From Valencia hispanica (lineage: Eukaryota; Chordata; Actinopteri; Cyprinodontiformes; Valenciidae), in NCBI GenBank assembly GCA_963556495.2, contig OY747715.1:18638739-18702738 (forward strand): a stretch of DNA of 64,000 nucleotides. Direction: 5' to 3'. Shown one piece after another: positions 11,982 to 24,700 of the stretch (positions within the stretch are counted from its first letter, which is position 1; each line of letters opens with the position of its first letter). Made by a program: the position numbers and the translations under genes. The notes beneath the pieces are model-generated. The model had not been told where the DNA came from. It saw nothing but the letters and a program-made list of their open reading frames with translations, and ran no database searches.

Positions 11982-13424
11982 TGGGACAGGTGATTTACTA
12001 AGCTGGCAGAGGCGGGACTGCGCCCGGTAAACCCGCAGCAAGATGCGTGCAATCCATTTAGCGCTTTGGCCCCTGATGAATATGCAATGTGGGCGTTTCT
12101 GTCAGAAGGCACAAAATATTGGTAGAAGAACATACAAATAATTAAGCGTTCCACACGCAGTGCGGTTTATCAAACATGAAACTGCTTGATCCGACTGTTT
12201 TTGCACCTTTTTTCACCGCCTCTGAAAGGCAGGTCTTAACTTTGATTCAACATAAGTTTATTACTGACAAACGAAAAATATCATTCACACATATTCTAAT
12301 CTAATAGCAATTAGCACTTTAATGTCCATTAACCTCACAGTTATGTCAATTTTTTTCCCCTTTTTTCCAAGGATGCATAATAACTCCGTGCACGCTCAAC
12401 AAGTCTCCACCTGCTGTTAATTTGTTTGGATCCCCATTAGTTTCCAGAGTGGTTACTAATCTTCCTGTGGTCCAATTAATAAAATCTAATAATCACGCAC
12501 AATACCACAATGACTATTACATACATGACATTTTACAACCAAAATTCATATATTTCAAATTACATACAAAGGACAGATGTAATTAACTTGTAAATTTCCA
12601 ACCTTCAATAAAATACCTAAAGCATTCTGGTAGATCCAAAGCTAAGATTTGATTTTGATACTTTTTTTAAATAATACATACCCTTTTTAAATAATTTATT
12701 CCATTCTTGAGATGCTCTGTAGACAGCAGATTTTTGCAGGAAGTTTGTGTTAGCATGTTTTACCATTAATTTAGTATCTCAAGCATATCTAGTACAATGG
12801 ATGTGTATCTGATCAGAGTAAAGGAATTCTTGTTAAAAGGATTCTAGCTAACCTGTTAGAATATTTTTTTAATGAAAATGAGTAGATTGTACTGTAACTT
12901 CACATTAAATAGAGGCCATGATAAAGTGTGGTGCATATCAACAACATTAGTAGAATATGGACATCTTAGGACTAAGCGAGCAGCCTTGTTCTGGACAAGC
13001 TGCAGCTTTAATAACTCTGAATCTGGAATAAGGTGCCTGTATGGAGCAGAGAGCGGCACATGTACCTTGCACACATTAAGTCCATTACTGACAAATGAAA
13101 AATATCTTTCGGAGACATTCTAGCCTAAACAGTTATGTTGTTTTTTTTCCCCTTTTTTTTTTTGCCAAAGACTCATCATTAATCCACTGCTCCTACTCCT
13201 CCTCTGTCTGGCTGTGGCGCAGTGCACGGGGCAGAAAGGTTGACACACACAGCAGTGAACACTAAGTCTTCATTTAAATGCTGTTCTTTGCGCCTGTTAT
13301 GATTTGCGCCCACAATCTTGGTAGATCACCCGCAAATCAGGAACATGAAATCGGGCAAAACTTTTGCAGCGCACACAATTTTGCTCTCTTCATTTGAAAT
13401 ATTGATAAATCAGGCCCTATGTGT
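11982..13424. mobile_element. Composite non-autonomous DNA element with LINE insertion
   Basis: The left border GGGACAGGTGATTTACTAA is an imperfect inverted match to the right border TTGATAAATCAGGCCCT, so the two ends look like terminal inverted repeats of one element. Inside, the segments 12250-12395 and 13075-13190 are direct near-copies (ATTACTGACAAA-GAAAAATATC, then CAGTTATGT and a T/C tract). The LINE piece sits between them. No target duplication was confirmed, so the borders are tentative. Confidence 0.5.
12415..13074 (-). mobile_element. LINE (L2/CR1-type) 3' fragment
   Basis: On the minus strand the frame 13074-12856 encodes the C-terminal end of a non-LTR reverse transcriptase, with LQLVQNKAARLVLRCPYSTN and a following NVKLQYNLLIFIKKI block. 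Both are typical of the L2/CR1-like clade. Further in the 3' direction the sequence ends near 12415 with the reverse complement of TTTGTTTGGATCCCCATTAG, a familiar fish LINE 3' end. The piece is 5' truncated, as usual for LINE insertions. Confidence 0.75.
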
Positions 13425-13429
13425 TGTTG

Positions 13430-15575
13430 CTTTTTTTTTAACTCTGAATTGCTCAAAAACTCTTGCACTATTATGTGTGGTATATGATCCTGCCAAACCA
13501 CAATAGGAGGGGTCTTAAATGCCATAAAACAGGGTAGGAGAGGCCTTGTCAAGATCCCATGGTAGGTATTGACATATAACAAAACTAAATATTGTGAGGG
13601 TTTCTTGTATCCTCCAGCAATAACCTCTGTCAGCTATTTTTCCTCTTTATGGCTCTCGATCTTGAGTTATTTATGGATTTAAGAGGCTTTTCGGCTCGTT
13701 TGACAAAAGAGGGAGGGTCTCATAATAGATCACAATTACAGACAAGTGAGTGGACAAACTCAGGTTTCAGGAACCCTGAAATGTAGACAGGACACAAGAC
13801 AAAGCATGGAAAGTAAAAAAAGAGAGAGTTCATGTTTTAGTGATGTGACTGGGAAGGTTTTGGGGTTATATCTAAAACTAGCAAACAGCAGAACTATGTA
13901 AGGAGAAGGAAGTTAGGGGACGACTTAAACCTGTTCAGAACAGCAGGTGGGCAAAGTGTGCAAAATTAAAAAGACAGCACTTTCCATTCGTACCCAGACG
14001 GTTAACCTTTTCTGTGGTATTTCAATCATTTCTTCCTCCTGCAGAGATATTGCACCTTGAATATGCCAGCCGACGGTGGACTCTGGCCTCACTCAGCACA
14101 ATCAAATAAGCTGATCTGATTTCCTTGTCAGTGTTTGACATGACCTTTGTAGTAGTTACCCCGGTGATGTCACCATACATTCTAGTATCTGCACCTATGC
14201 ATTCATTAACTTCAACAACATGCATCTACCCTATTAGCTGCCTTTTCCAAGGACATGACTGTCAGAAACGATAACCTGACAAAACGGCTATCAAAGCATT
14301 AAGACTAACCTCCTTTCTCTCTTCTGTTTAATCATTATTAGGTAACGGTATCGCCAAGGTGTCACAAAGCTCTAAATGAGTAACTTCTGCATGACATAGT
14401 CTTCCAGAATGAATAGGTTAGACTTCCTGTTTGTTTCATGCAGCTGATAATGTGTCTGGAGGACTTTGATCAGCTAACACCTCTTCTTTCCCCTCTTAAC
14501 TTTAAACTTAATTTTTATCATTTCAATGTATCGTGTTTCTAGGCTCTAACAATAACAGCAGCAGAATTTAATCCCACTGAAGTGGTTTACACTTTATATG
14601 ATTAATTTATTCTCAGTGATTTAAGACAGTTTGAGTCATGCACTGCTTCTGCTCCTTCCTTAACCACTTTAACACGTGTTTATTTTCCTGAAAACTTCAT
14701 GCAGGTACAAAAGAAGAGAATGCCATTACAGGAAGGTGGGAACCATATAAGGGTTGGGAATAACAAAAGCTAACGAGCTGTTACCTGATTTGAAGCTACG
14801 ACACCTTTCCGATACATCCTGCACAGCTGAGAGCAAAGCAATAACAATAGCGGTCATTGGAATGATTTGCGATGCAACAAAATTTCACTCGCTTCACTTT
14901 TCGACTCTTCAGCCAAGCACCTTCCTGACAGATACCAGGGCTTCAGCATATCTCCGCTGATCCCTCATTACCAGAGCAGGCCATGCTTGCAGAGGTGGGA
15001 TGAGTAAAAGGTCACATAAAGAATGTAAACATCCGAGTCTGAACTGCATACTCAAACCCGAGAAGAGTAATTTTCCACTGCTTGAAAAACACACCACACA
15101 GTCCCCCTTCCTCTAAGCCTAAAGCTAGTACCATGGCTACACAGAACAAATATTTTTCTCTTTCTTTTTTGTCTTTTTCTTTTCTCAGATAAAGACAGAT
15201 GGTAAAAAAATGAAGGGTGACGAAAGAGATCGGGTTTCAACACCCTGTCTATGTTTACAAGACTCCTGTTATTTTATTATAGCTGTCCCCTTCTGTTTAC
15301 TTCCACCTTTTGTTTCAGTCTCTTTCTTCTGTAATCTTACAGCAAACATAAGAAAACCATCAACTTAGGCTTGGGTTAAACAAATCCACCACCTATAGGA
15401 CATTACAAAACATGTGTATACGCTTCCATGTACTGGATTTGTATCATTGGGCAATCGGTTGTTGTAACTGTGGACATGAGACTTGGATCAACAGGTGCTT
15501 CTGTGATATCCCATTGAATAAACAGCATTTTGCAAAAAGAATTTAAAAAAAAAAATGTAAAAGAAACATGCATCC
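13430..15575. other. Intergenic sequence, no gene seen
   Basis: No exon with splice sites or protein similarity was recognised. A 67-codon minus frame at 14022-14225 lies in a less AT-rich stretch and may mark a conserved non-coding element. Confidence 0.4.
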
Positions 15576-15579
15576 AGCA

Positions 15580-16480
15580 CAACTAACTGTCCTCAGAAGT
15601 CATTTAATTAGCAAATGAAGCCAACAACTGTTTAACTTAATCACAGAATAAATACATCTGCTCAGTACAGGCCTCAAAGGTATCTTAGAGAACATTAGTG
15701 AGCAAATAGCGTCATAAAGAATAAGATCTATAGCTCAAGTGGGAAAATCTGTTGACAGGACAATTAGTTGTGTACTTCACAAATCTAGCCGTTTTGTAAG
15801 AGTAGCAGTAAGTCATGGTTGAAAGGAAGTCATAAGAAGTCCTGTTTGTTGCTGGCCACAGGCTGCGTAGGGGACACAGCAGCAAACATGTATAGGAAGG
15901 TGGGCTGGTCGCAATAAAAGCATAATCAAACCTTTTGACCCAAATACAAAATGATCAGGTCACGCCTAAACACCCCACCTCCCACACACAATGAAACATG
16001 GTGGCAGCTTTATGCTGTGGGGAGACTTTTCTTCAGCAGGGACAGGGAAGCTGGTCAGAGTTAGTGAGAGATTAAATACAGGGCAATCTTACAAGAAAAC
16101 CTGTTGGAGGCTGCTAAAAATGGAATAGTTTAGATTGAAGCATATTCACGTGTTCGATAAAGTTCAGACAAAAGTCCAATTGAGAATCTGTGGCAGATTA
16201 GTAATAAGTTCTTCAGTCAGTCCGACTGAGCTTGGGCTATTTTGCAAGAAAGATCTAGGGAAACAATAAACCACTAGATGTGCAGAAGTTATGAGGGCAA
16301 CGCTCAAAATACTTTCAGTTCTAATTCTAGCAAAAAGGTAGTTCAACAAAGCACTGGATCAAAGGGGGGCTGAATACAAATGCATTTAATTCTGAATTGC
16401 TTTGTATTGGTCTATCACACACAATCCAAATAAATTACATAGAAATCTGCAGTTGTGTCTTGACAATATATATATATATA
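15580..16480 (+). mobile_element. Degenerate Tc1-like remnant
   Basis: Plus-strand phrases equivalent to a Tc1-like transposase gene: AAACATGGTGGCAGCTTTATGCTGTGGGG (catalytic core, HGGSFMLWG), TTCAGCAGGGACAGGGAAGCTGGTCAGAG, TCCAATTGAGAATCTGTGGCAG (the PIENLWQ block with the DDE glutamate) and TGAGCTTGGGCTATTTTGC. The right terminus near 16370-16470 has GGGGGGCTGAATACAAATGC and TTGGTCTATCACA. Many stops and indels; it cannot encode transposase. Confidence 0.8.
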
Positions 16481-16544
16481 TTTTTTTTTTTTTAAGTCCA
16501 AGGGGTAATGTAAGCAGATGCATTATTACATCTATGATAGAGGA

Positions 16545-16870
16545 AAAAGGGTCTCTGCAGCAGGCCCAGGTATCAGAGCATGTGGGGAACACGACCAGCG
16601 GCCTGAGCATCACATCCAAGCAGCGACAGCACAGAGAGCTCAGTGTGCTACTCCTCTCCTTCACCCACCATCTGACCAACGCACCGTGCGCATGAGTGCG
16701 TCAATTTCTGCCGCTGCACAAAACCCCCGTGTTTGGTTTCCTCTCGACAGCCCTGGCCACAGCACTGCTGCCCTTTGTTCCCACTTTAAATAAATCATAG
16801 CCCAGTCATTTGGTAGAAAAGGCTCCCCTTGTGCATAATTCAGGAGTCAGGTATCAGTTTATGGGACGTT
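16545..16870. other. GC-richer unique segment, candidate conserved non-coding element
   Basis: The composition rises sharply above the surrounding AT-rich DNA, without repeat resemblance or credible coding frame. It includes CACCGTGCGCATGAGTGCG and TTGTGCATAATTCAGGAG (a partly palindromic site and an octamer-like site). It lies about 0.7 kb from the promoter-like island at 17.45-17.78 kb, so a regulatory role is plausible but unproven. Confidence 0.3.
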
Positions 16871-17467
16871 TTTTTTCTTCTTCCCTCCTTCCTAAAACAG
16901 CATGCTCTGCTACGTAGACTGTACGACAATAAGATGCGTTTTGACAGTATTTAGAGCCGTCTCCAGGGTATTACGCGGCCCATTGCATCAGGCAGCTGCT
17001 CTATAATCCAAGTTGTTATCTACAACATAGTGTGTTTGAAAACAGTGAATCATAAGAGGTGGAGATGTTTTGGTCTGCCTCTTATCTGTTTTCTAATCAG
17101 TTTACCAACGCAGACCGACTCATCAGAGTATTTTCTGAGGAAACAGGCTACGAGAACTTAAAAGGAAGAGTAAAATATGTTATTACTTATTAGTTATAAC
17201 TACACGAATATTGACTTGCGATTGCCCCTATTCGAAAAACAACTTGGTGCGACTGTAGTTTATTCCACTTCAAGGACACGCGAATTACAACTTTAAAGGC
17301 TACAACTAGAGATGTAGAAAGTAAATAGGCTATATTCCTTTTTTAAAGATATCCCCTGACTCTGGTTAGAAATTGATTATTAAACAAAAAACAAGCCGTT
17401 AACAATCGAAACTGAGACGTCAAGACGACACCGAATGCACCTGCTGTCGCCGAGTCAATCCACCTAC

Positions 17468-17531
17468 CTGAGAACATTCCCGCTCACTTTGGGCTGTTTT
17501 GACTTCGTTTTTCTTGATTCGGCAACCTCTC
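17468..17531 (-). other. Putative second 5' exon, unidentified gene
   Basis: On the minus strand the acceptor TTTCTGATTCTAG precedes 17531, and the 64-nt segment ends TTCTCAG before GTAGGTGG (donor GT at 17467-17466). Both sites fit the consensus well. It has one late ATG (ATGTTCTCAG) before the donor. It could also be the 3' part of one longer first exon. No downstream exon was recognised in 1-17 kb, so the body of the gene probably lies beyond the left edge. Confidence 0.35.
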
Positions 17532-17652
17532 CTAGAATCAGAAACAGCGACAATATCACCGAATAGCCTCACAGGGACAAGTCCTTTCACTGCGCCATGA
17601 GTGGTGCGGCTGATAATGAGCTTTCCTTTTCCTCTACTCGGAGTTGGCTTAC

Positions 17653-17690
17653 CTTATTCCCCTAGGGAGAGAAGACGAGGAAAGGTAACG
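17653..17690 (-). other. Putative non-coding first exon, unidentified gene
   Basis: On the minus strand the sequence reads GGGGAATAAG followed by GTAAGC, a strong donor with its GT at 17652-17651. The 5' limit is a guess placed just below the CCAAT/GC-box cluster. No ATG leads a useful frame. If it is spliced to the next predicted exon, the intron is 121 bp. Confidence 0.35.
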
Positions 17691-17780
17691 GAGAAGCAAT
17701 TGAACCAATCACATGCCGCGGTGGGCGGGACAATGGTAAAGCAGGAAACTGCATTGGTCAGCTAGTAATTCATGGAGGAG
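17690..17780 (-). promoter_or_regulatory. CCAAT/GC-box promoter-like island
   Basis: It contains AACCAATCAC near 17703, a GC box GTGGGCGGGAC near 17721 and ATTGGTCAGC (an inverted CCAAT) near 17754, in a locally CpG-richer stretch. Two consensus minus-strand splice donors follow within 250 bp to the left, so transcription to the left is the favoured reading. The gene it would serve is not identifiable here. Confidence 0.5.
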
Positions 17781-17789
17781 CAGTGAAGG

Positions 17790-19780
17790 ACACTAGTCTC
17801 CTGTCCTGTTTTGATGATCAACAATACCGAAAAAAAAATTTTTTTGACTCAAAAAAAAAAAGTCTAAATAAATATAAACAGATAGGAAAAATGTACAATA
17901 GGCCCACATTAAAATAGTTTAACATTAAAAGACAAATTACCAAAAGCGTCCATTTTTATTTACAAAGATAAACATATATATATTGTAGATTGTTTTTCAT
18001 AGTTTGGTCTATATTACACTGCATGCATTTAGTTAGAAGCAACATTTCCTTTTATTTCTCTATGAATTATCTGACAAATTACAGTAAATTCATTTCGGAA
18101 TCTTCACATTTTAAAAAATAGCCGAGAGGCCTGACAAAACAACCACTAGAAAGATTAGCAAACTACTTTAGGGCAATAAAAAGCATTACCTGATACATGA
18201 CTGAATTTGTGCAGCAAAAGCGCAGATTTTAGATGATAAAAATGTGCAAAGACCAAACCAAAAGACATGAGCAATTAATCAAAAATAGGAATAAATCAAT
18301 CAATAAATATATAAACATAAATATGACAAAGTGTAAAAAATTGCAAATGTTCAAAAATTGAAAAGACATTTTTACAATTAAAAAACATATTTTTTCAGCA
18401 CTTATGCAAGAGGAAGGGCTGTAAAAACATGTCGGAAAAACATGAAGGTAAGATGATTATTTGATTACAGTATAAAAATATTACAAATTGTCCGTGATTT
18501 GAAAAGGAAAATGTCCACATTTTTAAAGTAACAGATAAAAAAAATGTAAAAATCCAAACAGAAAAAGCCAAAACTGAGAAAAAAATTCGTTATAAACAAT
18601 TAGTCTATATAAGAGTTAAAGTTATGAGGGCAGCACATGGTGAACTCAGAGCACCTAATCATTCATAAGAAGCTCTGCAATGCAAAGCTATAAAAACTAC
18701 TTTGAACAGTTTTGTGGTTACATGCACAGGAAGATTAATTGAGCACATATTTTTCTTTGAAATAAGACTAAACAAGTAAGGCTGAAATATTCGGACAGTT
18801 TACCTTGCTAGGAAACAAAAAAAAAAACAGAACAGTTTGATGGAGATTTAACACGGGCCTTTAACCATTTAAAATCTGACACTATGATAAAATTACTGTA
18901 AATTCTTTAGAAAGAGTGATTAGCACTCATTTCAAGCTTAAAACCTACTTACACCTGACAAGCTTTTACTGTGTCCCCATTGAACTAAAAGCACCTGCCA
19001 TGCGCCTCTCTATCCAGAGCCAGTACAAGATTGTATGGGGCCAGAAACAGAATTTCATTCAGGCACCTTCCAACCCCCATTGCTCACCAAACCTCAACTA
19101 ATAATTCCACCATATCTATGTCTGAATGTTTGTGCATAATGAATCCCCCATTAGGAATTATATTGTTTACAACTAGACAAAGAAAGTTAGCAAACAATAT
19201 GGTGCACTTACTGACTGTACAATTGGATGCTTAAAAATATTTTGTTGAGAGAAATTCCTGTTGAGCACATAAGTGAACACTGGCTAAGCAGACGATGAAA
19301 GTTGTTTCAGTCAAACAGAAATCTCTTCATGAAATTTTGTCAACCTGTGGTGATTCTGGTGCTCTTGGAGGACCCCCTGCAGCTGTGGTGGGCCTAACCA
19401 GCCACTTCATTCGCTTGTGCCTTTGGCCGACTGTTTCTATCCAAGTTGTGATTATTCCAACTTTCACATTGCTGTTTGACTCCCCTCCTTCAATTTAAAA
19501 AAAGAATCACAGTAATAAAGGCAAGAATGCAGTACTAACAAAGCAGGAATGAATGGAATGAAAATAGCGGGGATGTAAAAACATGGTATTAATTTTCCTC
19601 CTGAAATCCGTCTTTCCACATCAGACATTCACAAAATATTTGAGAACAGTGTGGAAAAAAGGAGACAAGTCTACACGGTACTCCTTTTATTCAAATACTA
19701 TATATGGTCCTCCCAACATTAAAATGCAATTTTGAGTGTTTAATGGGGTACTTTGATGTGGTTTTACTCAGATTTATTAA
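17790..19780. other. Intergenic sequence, no gene assigned
   Basis: Mostly AT-rich. The stretches 18930-19110 and 19290-19495 are less AT-rich and carry open frames of 61-67 codons, but they have no family resemblance and no splice sites worth calling. Confidence 0.4.
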
Positions 19781-19787
19781 CCAGGTA

Positions 19788-20950
19788 CAGTGCCTATAAA
19801 ACGTATTCACCACCTTTGATGCATTACCCTTTTGATTGCTTTTATAAATCAATCATGATCAACAAAATTAGGCGTTTTAACAAAACAATTACTTTTATTT
19901 AACTGAACTCCAGGCCACATTCTTTTTGTATCCATGCCCTGAGTTATACTTTTTAATCATCTTTTCTGATTTGCTTAGTGTGTTCTTTTGTCTTTAAACT
20001 GTAATGGTAGGCAGGAATTCAAATAAACCAGTGACTGGACCTTCCAGACAGGTTTCTTCGTACTCTTCACTTGAAACACACACACTGCTTTCAGGTGATC
20101 TCCATTCAACTCGTGAGAATACTAGCACCAATCGACTGGATCTTTGCTGAATCAGGTCACTCACTTCATTGGGGTGAACAGTTAGGCACTCACTTATTTT
20201 ATGTTAAATATTTTTTAATTGTGATCATTTGGTAGAAATCAGTTTTCAAATTGACATTTTAGGGCTTTTTTTTTTTGCCATTTTGTCTTTTGATTCAGTA
20301 CTTCAAGGTCTACCTTGAAAATCAACATTTCCAGGACATGGTCTACAGCTGTTGCATTCATCGTGTTAAGCCACCAATGAACAAGAGAGGTCAGAAGAGT
20401 CTCACCTGGGCTGGAAAAGGACTGGACTGTTGATTTGTGGTCCAAAGTCCTCCTCTCAAGTGAAGGTAAATATTGAATTTGGAAATCTAAGTTTTGAAAG
20501 GGTGAAGTGGCACAAAATCCAAGCTGTTAGGCTCCAGTATTAAGTTTTCACAATCAGTGGGGATTTTTCCAAGTTCATAGTCAGCACAGCTGTTCACTAG
20601 GAAGTCTAACTTCCCTCTGCTATGCTAAATTTATTTTTTAGCAGGACTTGCCATCTGCACACTGTTGTAGGCACCAATACCAGATTTAAAGACCATGGCA
20701 TCACTGCGATTAAAACAACCAGGAGCTCCTTAAAACCTCAGCAGAGCCACAGTCTGATCACCTCCTTTAACCTCAGTGTCACACACTGATGCAGTAATTG
20801 AGGCAAAAAAGGGCTTTGGCCAAGTATTGAATACAAATAGTTACGCCAAAACGTATTCACACCACTGACAGATTTCAATTTCAAATAATTTTCATTCAAC
20901 CCAGATGTTTGTTAGGAAATGAGGCTGAAATGTCTCAAAGGATAGTTATA
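19788..20950 (+). mobile_element. Degenerate DD34E Tc1-like element
   Basis: The left end follows TA and reads CAGTGCCTATAAAACGTATTCACC. The reverse-complement motif (AACGTATTCACACCACTG) appears near 20850 as the right-end region. Between them lie transposase fragments parallel to the intact copy at 342-1346: CTCACCTGGGCTGGAAAAGG, GGACTGTTG...GTGGTCCAAAGTCCT (the WSKVLFSDE block), CAGCAGGACTTGCCATCTGC (the QQDLAP block) and CCTCAGCAGAGCCACAGTCTG (PQQCHRL). All are broken by indels. The right boundary is approximate. Confidence 0.75.
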
Positions 20951-21059
20951 ATCAGTTATGGAAGAAATAAAAAACATTTACATATATTTCACATTCAAAT
21001 GGCATATTGAAAATTACTTTAACACCTCTCAATTGTATTATTAATGGGCATTAGATTAG

Positions 21060-21275
21060 CAACCTTATTCAATAAATTATATATATATTAAAAAGTGTGG
21101 ACCATTTTTTTTCATGTTTCCACTGATATTTTGACAATTTATCTTTGGTGACGAGCTCCAAGTCTTTGAGGCTGGAAGGCCTGTTTGCCATCACCCTAAT
21201 CTTTAGCTCCTCCCACAGATTCTTTAACATTCAAAGTTGGGACCCTGGCTGGATAACTCCAAAAACATTAACCTC
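21060..21275 (-). mobile_element. Tc1/mariner-type remnant
   Basis: The plus strand shows GACGAGCTCCAAGTCTTTGAGGCTGGAAGGCCTG and TTGCCATCACCCTAATCTTTAGCTCC. These match, from memory, the antisense of another fish Tc1-like transposase gene. It is short and non-coding. Confidence 0.55.
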
Positions 21276-21749
21276 CAATGACTTGAAATACAAGTACAAT
21301 TAAACAATGACTTAAAAACTAAACTGTACTAAACAGTACTGTACAGCACGTGGATGTACATTTTAGTAGGTCTACATTTCTGCATTAAAGAAATAATTCA
21401 GATTTTCTTTGGCTGTAGGCCAAATGCATACAATAATAAACACTTGAAAATACATTACCCTTAAGTCATATTGAATAAATTAGACTATGCATTTCGGTGA
21501 GGCTTATTTGTCAGAATAAAAGTACCTTTTGAAATTTAAAACCTTTAAGGAGGTATTAAAGATAGTTTTTAACGATCTGACGTAATATTCTAGCCTTAGC
21601 TTGTTTTCATTAGCTGTAAGGAGAAAATCATCTTAACCTCAGAACATCACACTTTTATTCATAACCTTAAATCGCTTATAACCCTACAAATCAAATCCCT
21701 AAAAAGGAATTCAGCATTTACACATAAACCAATCAACATTCGATTAAAC

Positions 21750-24700
21750 ATATCCATATATATATATATTTTATTCTCAATACAGCAAAATACAAAGAAT
21801 ATTCAGGACAGACTCCCATTAGTCACAATTAATACTCACTTCACAAGAATGCTTTTAAATTACATAACCTAAGTTTGAAGATCAAACTCAACAGGTACCT
21901 TTAAAACATATTGCATCCATCATATATAGTATCTCTATCATCAATTCTCTTAAAAGTAGCCAAATTCAGATTTTTGTACATCATGTATGCTGCTGGTCTC
22001 ACTACAGAGACAGCTTTTTTCTTTTTTTTTTTTCTTTAGAAAAGTTCTTATACAACATATTGTAGAAACTGCTACAACTGTTCTGAGGTGGGGCGAAATA
22101 CCCCTGTTTCAGAAGACATGGACACGGTAAATACACGTCTCTCTCTTTCTCAGGAGGAAGCAGACAACAGGCTGTACACGTCATCCATCCAACACGTGAC
22201 CTCAACACTATACACGTAATGAAATGCACAGCTCCGTATTAGATACGGAGAGGACAAAAAATATCCGCATTTGGATTTAAGAAAACGTTACTGATTATGT
22301 GGCGACTGTGATAGTATGAGACAGTGAAGAAGAAGACAAAGTATACAATCACATTAGAAGAAAGATGGAGAAATCAATTTGATTTACAGTGTTTAACACA
22401 CTGGGGATTTCATCTGTAACAACTTGGGGGAAGAAAAGGAAGAAAAAAAATATGTGCATAAAGTCTCGATATATTTACAGCATTTTTTTCTTTCAATTTC
22501 ATTTAAAAAATGCCAACCTGGAGTAAAAAGTTACCCTTAAAGACGTTATATTTACAATTTATACAAATGTATTTAAATAGAAACATGCAAGTGTTAACAT
22601 CTTCCTACTGAACGTCCCAAATAAAGAAAAAAAAAAAGAAAAGAAAAGAAAAAAAGCAACAACTTCATCTTACCCTGGATTCGTTCAAGTTAGATTAATT
22701 ACTACTTACAATGAAATCTCATCGTGAACAGCTCAAATACATTTACATCCTATTTCATAAAATAATTGTTAAGGTGAAACAGGTGAAAAAACAACAACAA
22801 ATGGGCAGAAAAATAAATAAGCTTGAGTAGCAAACTGTTAAAGATCATTCTAATGCTATTTTCTGTTTTAAAATTTCACTACAAGAGTGTAGGGAGCACA
22901 AGGCGCAAATCTTAACTTACAAAGTGTACCAGTGTATGAAGACAGTGATCGAGTCGGCAAAACCCACTGAAGAAAAGACGACTCCAGCTTTTGTTTGGTT
23001 GTATATATAAAAGAAAATACATACACAAGTATAATACACCATTACAGAAAATTGCAAAAGCTAAAGGCATTGGCCGCTTGAGTTGAGCAGGTCTCTCACT
23101 GAGGTGGAAAAAAGGAGGAAGAAAAAACCCTAAGCTTACAAATGGTTTCTACCCCTTAAAGAAAGATTTTTTTGTCTTTGTTTTTGTAAAAATCCTGCAT
23201 AGATAAAAAAATAATACCTCTTCTGACTTCTTCCTCTTTAAGTATAAGAGAAAATAACAGTATTCCCTCTAGCGATAGAAGTCCAGGGAGCCAGTGAAAA
23301 TAAACGAAAAATATACAAGCAACAAGAAAAACGGTCCAAGCTGGGCCAAACAGTTAGCAGTATTTAGGTTTTAATGCAGAAACAATATAAAATGTTAAAT
23401 AAATCTCCTAAATTTTGTGGCACTTTATCAAGAAAGGAAAAACTATTTTAGCACAGGTACTATTTGACCCAAGCTTGGGATTTCCAGCATATTTTCTTAG
23501 TGACAATGGCATCTAATCACCCAAAATCATTATAACTACAGATGCACCAATCAACCAGGCAGAAATAAGAATCTGTCAATTTCCCCATAAACCTGCAGGT
23601 CAAACAGAGCAAACTTGTTTTTTTTCAACTTCACTGAATGCCTACAATTTAAAAATCCCTACTGTTATCAGAATATAAAAATCAACCAATTGCATTTTGC
23701 CCTTTCATGCACTTTTTAAAAATAGTTTAATGAACAGATAAATGATAAACACATATGGTTTGATTCATGAATTTATCAAAGAACCTGCAGCATAACATAT
23801 TTTCCTGTTTTCCATGTTATGTTCTTTAAAAAAAAAAAGAAAAAAAAGAAAGAATATCTAAATTGGTCAAAATCAGAATATGTGGGTCAGATTGAAAAGA
23901 AAACAGGAAACAGGTATTGGCCTGATCGGTGCATCTCTAATTATAACCATTATACAGATGGATAATTTTACATATCTGGAAGGCAAACATCTATATTTAC
24001 TCAATGCATCGCTCTACCTGCTGTACCAGCTACTTTCTTGTAAGAAAAGTAGAATTTTAAATTTTAAAAATTTCATTGTTTAGGAACAATAACAGTGCAA
24101 ACACTTGTTCATATACTTTACCCTTAATGAATCCTGGATTTTGCACTAGCTAGAAGACAAGTGATCTGCTTGGCATATAAATAGAATCTATAGTGGTCAA
24201 TATATTTCTTATCTGAGATATACAAAATCTTTTATCACATAAATACAGAACTGCTAATCTCTGTCAATGATAAGAATGTTTCCCCTTAAAAGAAAAAAAA
24301 CATTTCATCTTATCTTCTCTTTGAATTTGTTATAGTCCTGACCAATCAGAAAAACCTTGGTTTGTTTTAAAAACCTAATAAATAACTGCATTTGCATTGT
24401 ATGTGTGGACACAATCTGCAATACTTATCAATCCCTGCTGTTCCTTAGAAAAATACACTGTTAACAAAGGGCTCAAAAACAACGGAATAACACTATGTGG
24501 GAGTAACCATTGCTTTAGGAAAATTCTGAACAATGTTGAGATAAAAGTGTCTCTCAGGAACAGAAATTTGAATCTTCAAAAGTGTAAAAATCTTCCTGTT
24601 GATGGAATAAGTTTGAATTATAAATATAACTACCTTCTGCGGTTTGAGAACAAGAACCTATATTATTGACAAATAATTTATGCCAGCAGGGTGAGAAGTT

